Assembly (NCBI GenBank): GCA_036505275.1
Contig: DASXTS010000398.1
Location: 1-8,900 of the forward strand
Reading direction: 5' to 3'
Source of the DNA: DASXTS01 sp036505275
Lineage (GTDB): Bacteria > Actinomycetota > Actinomycetes > Mycobacteriales > Pseudonocardiaceae
Length of the DNA stretch: 8,900 nucleotides
Shown piece after piece: positions 6,648 to 8,900 of the stretch (position 1 is its first letter; every line of letters begins with the position of its first letter). The position numbers were made by a program, and so were the translations under genes. The notes under the pieces are model-generated. The model saw only the letters and a list, made by a program, of their open reading frames with translations, was not told the DNA's origin and did not search any database.

Positions 6648-6712
6648 GCTGGGCACTGTGCCAGAGCGGCCGCCGTTAGCATCTCGAAGCAACACGCTGC
6701 ATGGAGGCCCCC
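6648..6712. promoter_or_regulatory. Divergent permease/pepA control region
   Basis: 65 bp between the divergent permease (ATG 6647) and pepA (GTG 6713). TAGCAT at 6677-6682 fits a TANNNT -10 element for pepA, but no good -35 stands at 16-18 bp. A near-palindrome, CTGGGCACTGTGCCAG (6649-6664; arms CTGG.CAC / GTG.CCAG with one extra G in the left arm), abuts the permease start and could be an operator. Both are tentative. Confidence 0.35.
6703..6707 (+). promoter_or_regulatory. Ribosome binding site deciding the pepA start
   Basis: GGAGG followed by five C residues precedes GTG at 6713. This is the only strong Shine-Dalgarno at a gene start in the window. It overlaps the upstream ATG at 6701, which has no such site, so GTG 6713 is the likely start. 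Confidence 0.75.
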
Positions 6713-8212
6713 GTGACCACGCCCAAACTCGCCCTCACCGACACCACCGCGGCCTCGGCCGTCGCGGACGCGGTCGTGATCGGCACGGTGCAGGGCACCG
6801 ACGGGCTGCGGCTGGCACCGGGCGCCGAGCAGCTGGACGAGGCGTTCGGCGGTGGGCTGATCGACACCCTGGCGCTGCTCGGCGCCACCGGTAAGGCCGA
6901 CGAGGTGGTCAAACTGCCGACCGGCGGCGCGGTCGCCGCACCGGTGCTCGTCGCCGTCGGGCTGGGCAAGCCGAACAGCGTCGGCGGGGTCAGCGCCGAG
7001 CAGGCCCGCCGGGCAAGCGGCGCGGCGGCCCGCGCCCTCACCGGGGTCGGTACCGCGGTCAGCACGCTGTCCGCGGTGGATCTCGGCGCGGCCGCGGAGG
7101 GTTCGGCGCTCGGCGCGTATGCCTTCACTCGGTACCAGACCAGATCCGACGACGGCGGCAGGCCGCTCGGCCGGGTCGAGCTGCTGGTGCCGTCCGCGAA
7201 GGACCGCGCGGCGGTGGCCGAGCTCAAGCGGGCCGCCGTGGTCGCGGAGGGCGTGGCCGGCGCCAGGGACCTGGTGAACACTCCGCCCAACGACCTCTAC
7301 CCGGCCTCGTTCGCCGAGCGGGCCGCCGAGCTGGCCGGCAAAGCCGGCATGGAAGCCGAGGTGCTCGACGACAAGGCGCTCCGCCGCCGCGGCTTCGGCG
7401 GTGTGCTCGGGGTGGGCCAGGGCTCGTCACGTCCGCCGCGGCTGGTGCGGCTGCACTACCGGCCGCCATCCCCGCGGGCGAAGGTGGCGCTGATCGGCAA
7501 GGGCGTCACCTTCGACACCGGCGGAATATCGATCAAGCCGGCGCCGGACATGGACGTGATGACCAGCGACATGGCCGGCGGCGCCGCGGTGGTGCTGGCC
7601 GGTGTCACAGCCGCCCGGCTGAAGCTACCGGTCGAGGTGATCGTCACCGTGCCGATGGTGGAGAACATGCCGTCCGGCACCGCCTACCGGCCCGGCGACG
7701 TGCTCACCATGTACGGCGGCAGGACAGTCGAGGTGCTCAACACCGATGCCGAGGGCCGGCTGATCCTCGCCGACGCGATCGTGCGGGCCTGCGAAGACCA
7801 ACCCGACTACCTCATCGAGACGTCCACCCTCACCGGCGGGCAGATGGTTGCGCTCGGTAACCGGCTTGCCGGCGTAATGGGCGAGGAGCGGCTGCGCGAC
7901 CGGGTGACCGGCCACGCCAAGGCCACCGGTGAGGGTGGCTGGGCCATGCCGCTGCCCGAGGAGCTGCGCGCCGAGCTGGATTCCAAGATCGCTGATATCG
8001 CCAACATCACCGGCCACCGCTGGGCCTCTATGCTTACCGCCGGCGTGTTCCTGCAGGAGTTCGTCGCCGACGGCCTGCCCTGGGCGCACATCGACGTGGC
8101 CGGGCCCGCGTACAACACCGGTACGGCGTACGGCTACACCGGCAAGGGCGGCACCGGTGTCCCGGTCCGCACCCTCTGCGCCGTGCTCGCCGACATCGCC
8201 GACAACGGCTGA
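6713..8212 (+). CDS. pepA: Leucyl aminopeptidase (M17 family)
   Basis: Cytosolic di-metal aminopeptidase releasing N-terminal residues from peptides, used in peptide turnover and glutathione-like peptide processing. The product is 499 residues; E. coli PepA is 503. All active-site residues of E. coli PepA are found at a constant offset of seven: metal ligands Lys263 (GKG), Asp268 (FDTGG), Asp286 (SDMAG), Asp345 and Glu347, and catalytic Lys275 (SIKP) and Arg349. The family signature NTDAEGRL is at 343-350. The N-terminal macro-like domain spans about 1-165 and the catalytic domain about 185-499, ending HIDVAGPAYNTG...GGTGVPVRTL. The GTG start has a good Shine-Dalgarno; an ATG four codons earlier is less likely. 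Divergent from the permease. In several actinobacteria lpd and/or a 2-oxoacid dehydrogenase E2 gene follows pepA; neither does here. Confidence 0.97.
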   Translation: MTTPKLALTDTTAASAVADAVVIGTVQGTDGLRLAPGAEQLDEAFGGGLIDTLALLGATGKADEVVKLPTGGAVAAPVLVAVGLGKPNSVGGVSAEQARRASGAAARALTGVGTAVSTLSAVDLGAAAEGSALGAYAFTRYQTRSDDGGRPLGRVELLVPSAKDRAAVAELKRAAVVAEGVAGARDLVNTPPNDLYPASFAERAAELAGKAGMEAEVLDDKALRRRGFGGVLGVGQGSSRPPRLVRLHYRPPSPRAKVALIGKGVTFDTGGISIKPAPDMDVMTSDMAGGAAVVLAGVTAARLKLPVEVIVTVPMVENMPSGTAYRPGDVLTMYGGRTVEVLNTDAEGRLILADAIVRACEDQPDYLIETSTLTGGQMVALGNRLAGVMGEERLRDRVTGHAKATGEGGWAMPLPEELRAELDSKIADIANITGHRWASMLTAGVFLQEFVADGLPWAHIDVAGPAYNTGTAYGYTGKGGTGVPVRTLCAVLADIADNG

Positions 8213-8242
8213 CCGGCGCCGCCACGGCAGACTAAAGCACCG

Positions 8243-8263
8243 GTGTGGCCGTTCCGGCCGTGC
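8243..8263 (+). terminator. Possible pepA terminator hairpin
   Basis: GGCCG (8247-8251), a TTC loop and CGGCC (8255-8259) form a short strong stem about 35 bases after the pepA stop. It can be extended by G-T pairs and a final G-C pair out to 8243/8263. There is no T-tract. Plausible as a factor-independent or assisted terminator, but weak in a GC-rich genome. Confidence 0.35.
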
Positions 8264-8477
8264 ACGCTGGCCAGCCCGACGACCCGCATGATGCCCACCG
8301 TCAGTTCGTCGTCGGGCGGCCCCGGCCCGTCCGCGGCCAGGGCGGCCACCGCGGCCTGTGCGACGTCGCGGCCGCCTGCATAGACAATCCGGACGGGCTT
8401 CCCGACCCCGCCGAGCTGGGCGGCCGGCTGCCCTTCCGCGGCCTTGCCGGAGACCCGTTCGACCTGCATCGGCCTAC

Positions 8478-8497
8478 GGTTATCCCCCGGTTATCCC
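8478..8497. repeat. Tandem GGTTATCCC repeat, 11-bp period
   Basis: GGTTATCCC occurs at 8478-8486 and again at 8489-8497, separated by CC, so the period is 11 bp, about one helical turn. The complement reads GGGATAACC twice. It lies about 65 bp upstream of the partial gene at 8561 and just upstream of the doubtful minus frame ending at 8469. Same-face spacing suggests a two-subunit protein site. It partly resembles a DnaA box core (TTATCC) but lacks the CACA end. Confidence 0.45.
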
Positions 8498-8560
8498 AGC
8501 GATCACCGCGCTCACCATCCGGCTGCGCCCCTACCCGGCGGAACCGATTTTTCTTGCGCC

Positions 8561-8900
8561 GTGATCCGGCTCCGAGACCCCACACTCCGGCACGGCGGCC
8601 AGACGGTGCGGTTCCACGCGGTGATCACGGCCAATGGCATCGAGGACGAAACGGAGCACCTACGTAGCGCGTCGGCAATTGCGGACCGGTTTGGTATACC
8701 GTATTCGTCCTATAACGCCGCCCAGTCGGCCGAGCTGTTGGGCTTCACCACCGACCTGGCCACGGCATTCGAGCGGTATCGCGCCGAGTTCCCGGAGGAC
8801 GAGGCAGAGGTTGTTGGGACGTACTGGGTGCAGGAGGTAAACCGGTTGGCCGCGGCCGCGGCGAACCGGACGGCGATCATCTATGGGTTCAACCAGGAAG
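8561..8900 (+). CDS. Unrecognised protein, 3' end beyond window
   Basis: An open frame of 113 codons from GTG 8561 to the window edge, preceded in frame by a stop at 8381 and no other ATG or GTG. The sequence begins MIRLRDPTLRHGGQTVRFHAV. It looks like a soluble, mostly helical protein: an acidic stretch ERYRAEFPEDEAEVVGTYW (71-89) is followed by QEVNRLAAAAANRTAIIYGF (91-110). I recognise no family. Starts at GTG 8606 or 8621 are also possible, because no Shine-Dalgarno stands before 8561. Codon choice differs from the rest of the window: about a fifth of codons end in A or T, including ATA, CTA, GTA, several TAT and two GTT, where neighbours have very few. This suggests later acquisition or low expression. 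That it is a coding frame is likely; its function is unknown. Confidence 0.55.
   Translation, partial: MIRLRDPTLRHGGQTVRFHAVITANGIEDETEHLRSASAIADRFGIPYSSYNAAQSAELLGFTTDLATAFERYRAEFPEDEAEVVGTYWVQEVNRLAAAAANRTAIIYGFNQE

Larger units (their letters stand above)
8213..8560. other. 348-bp region without a convincing gene
   Basis: Between the pepA stop and the next plausible start no frame shows a recognisable protein. The minus frame ending at 8469 has codon use compatible with coding (MQVERVSGKAAEG..., KPVRIVYAGGRDVAQAAVAAL) but runs into the antisense of pepA before stopping, so it may be a gene remnant or chance. A plus frame from GTG 8245 has weaker third-position GC and no recognisable motif. 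The region holds a GC hairpin near its left end and an 11-bp tandem repeat near its right end. I see no tRNA and no insertion-sequence ends. Confidence 0.5.

Noticed and set aside
8134..8469. Minus-strand frame after pepA (111 codons)
   Set aside because: Codon use between 8240 and 8469 is compatible with coding, but the frame only ends inside the antisense of pepA, and no family is recognisable. At most a gene remnant, so it is described within the gene-poor region instead.
8481..8499. DnaA boxes / origin-like site
   Set aside because: TTATCC matches only part of the DnaA box and neither copy continues with CACA. Two copies without dnaA/dnaN context do not support an origin.
8536..8553. Intrinsic terminator with T-run (TTTTT at 8548-8552)
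   Set aside because: No stable stem directly precedes the T-run, so it is not called as a terminator; it may simply be part of an AT-richer promoter region.
8245..8667. Plus-strand frame after pepA (140 codons from GTG 8245)
   Set aside because: Weaker third-position GC than neighbours, a proline/arginine-rich C-terminal half, no motif, and overlap with the better frame starting at 8561.
1..8900. CRISPR arrays, tRNA/rRNA genes, insertion sequences, riboswitch upstream of the cobT-like gene
   Set aside because: No regularly spaced repeats, no tRNA-like cloverleaf or rRNA sequence, and no transposase were seen. The 23-bp gap before cobT is too short for a cobalamin riboswitch and no B12-box-like sequence was noticed.

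Overview
The window is very GC-rich, and its coding frames almost always end codons in G or C. GTG starts are common. The gene set and order point to a high-GC actinobacterium. The run cobT-like (+), ilvE (-), gcvT (-), pepA (+) matches, in order and orientation, what I recall of the cobT / ilvE / gcvT / pepB neighbourhood of Mycobacterium tuberculosis, so most of this looks like conserved chromosomal core. A long palindrome of the GTGAGTGG...CCACTCAC kind, resembling intergenic palindromes I associate with Pseudonocardiaceae, hints weakly at that family.

Left part (3-2249). An aldo/keto reductase frame is open to the left edge, with an N-terminal segment that does not look like an aldo/keto reductase. 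Convergent to it is a 67-residue conserved-type small protein on the minus strand. This is divergently paired, across only 23 bp, with a cobT-family gene. Between these two starts lies a 12-bp perfect palindrome. The CobT-like protein keeps the fold-defining motifs, but Gln replaces the family's catalytic Glu and the GEMGIGNTT loop is altered.

Middle part (2245-6712). A 42-bp perfect palindrome separates cobT from the convergent ilvE and contains both stop codons in mirror positions. On the minus strand an APC-type amino-acid permease, gcvT (glycine cleavage T-protein) and a SAM-dependent methyltransferase form a tight run (29-bp gap, then an 11-bp overlap). ilvE (branched-chain aminotransferase) follows 70 bp later behind its own AT-rich leader, which carries a 15-bp inverted repeat. 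The common theme is amino-acid handling: uptake, glycine-derived one-carbon units and branched-chain transamination.

Right part (6648-8900). A 65-bp divergent intergenic region leads to pepA, a complete M17 leucyl aminopeptidase with all metal ligands and catalytic residues and a clear Shine-Dalgarno that fixes a GTG start. After pepA many actinobacteria carry lpd and/or a 2-oxoacid dehydrogenase E2 gene. Here there are instead about 350 bp without a convincing gene, including an 11-bp-period tandem repeat. An unrecognised partial gene with less biased codon use then runs off the right edge. This is the most accessory-looking part of the window. I found no tRNA, rRNA, CRISPR array, transposase or integrase. 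No complete novel system is evident; the best leads are the atypical CobT, the mirror-stop palindrome, the odd aldo/keto reductase N-terminus and the break in gene order after pepA.
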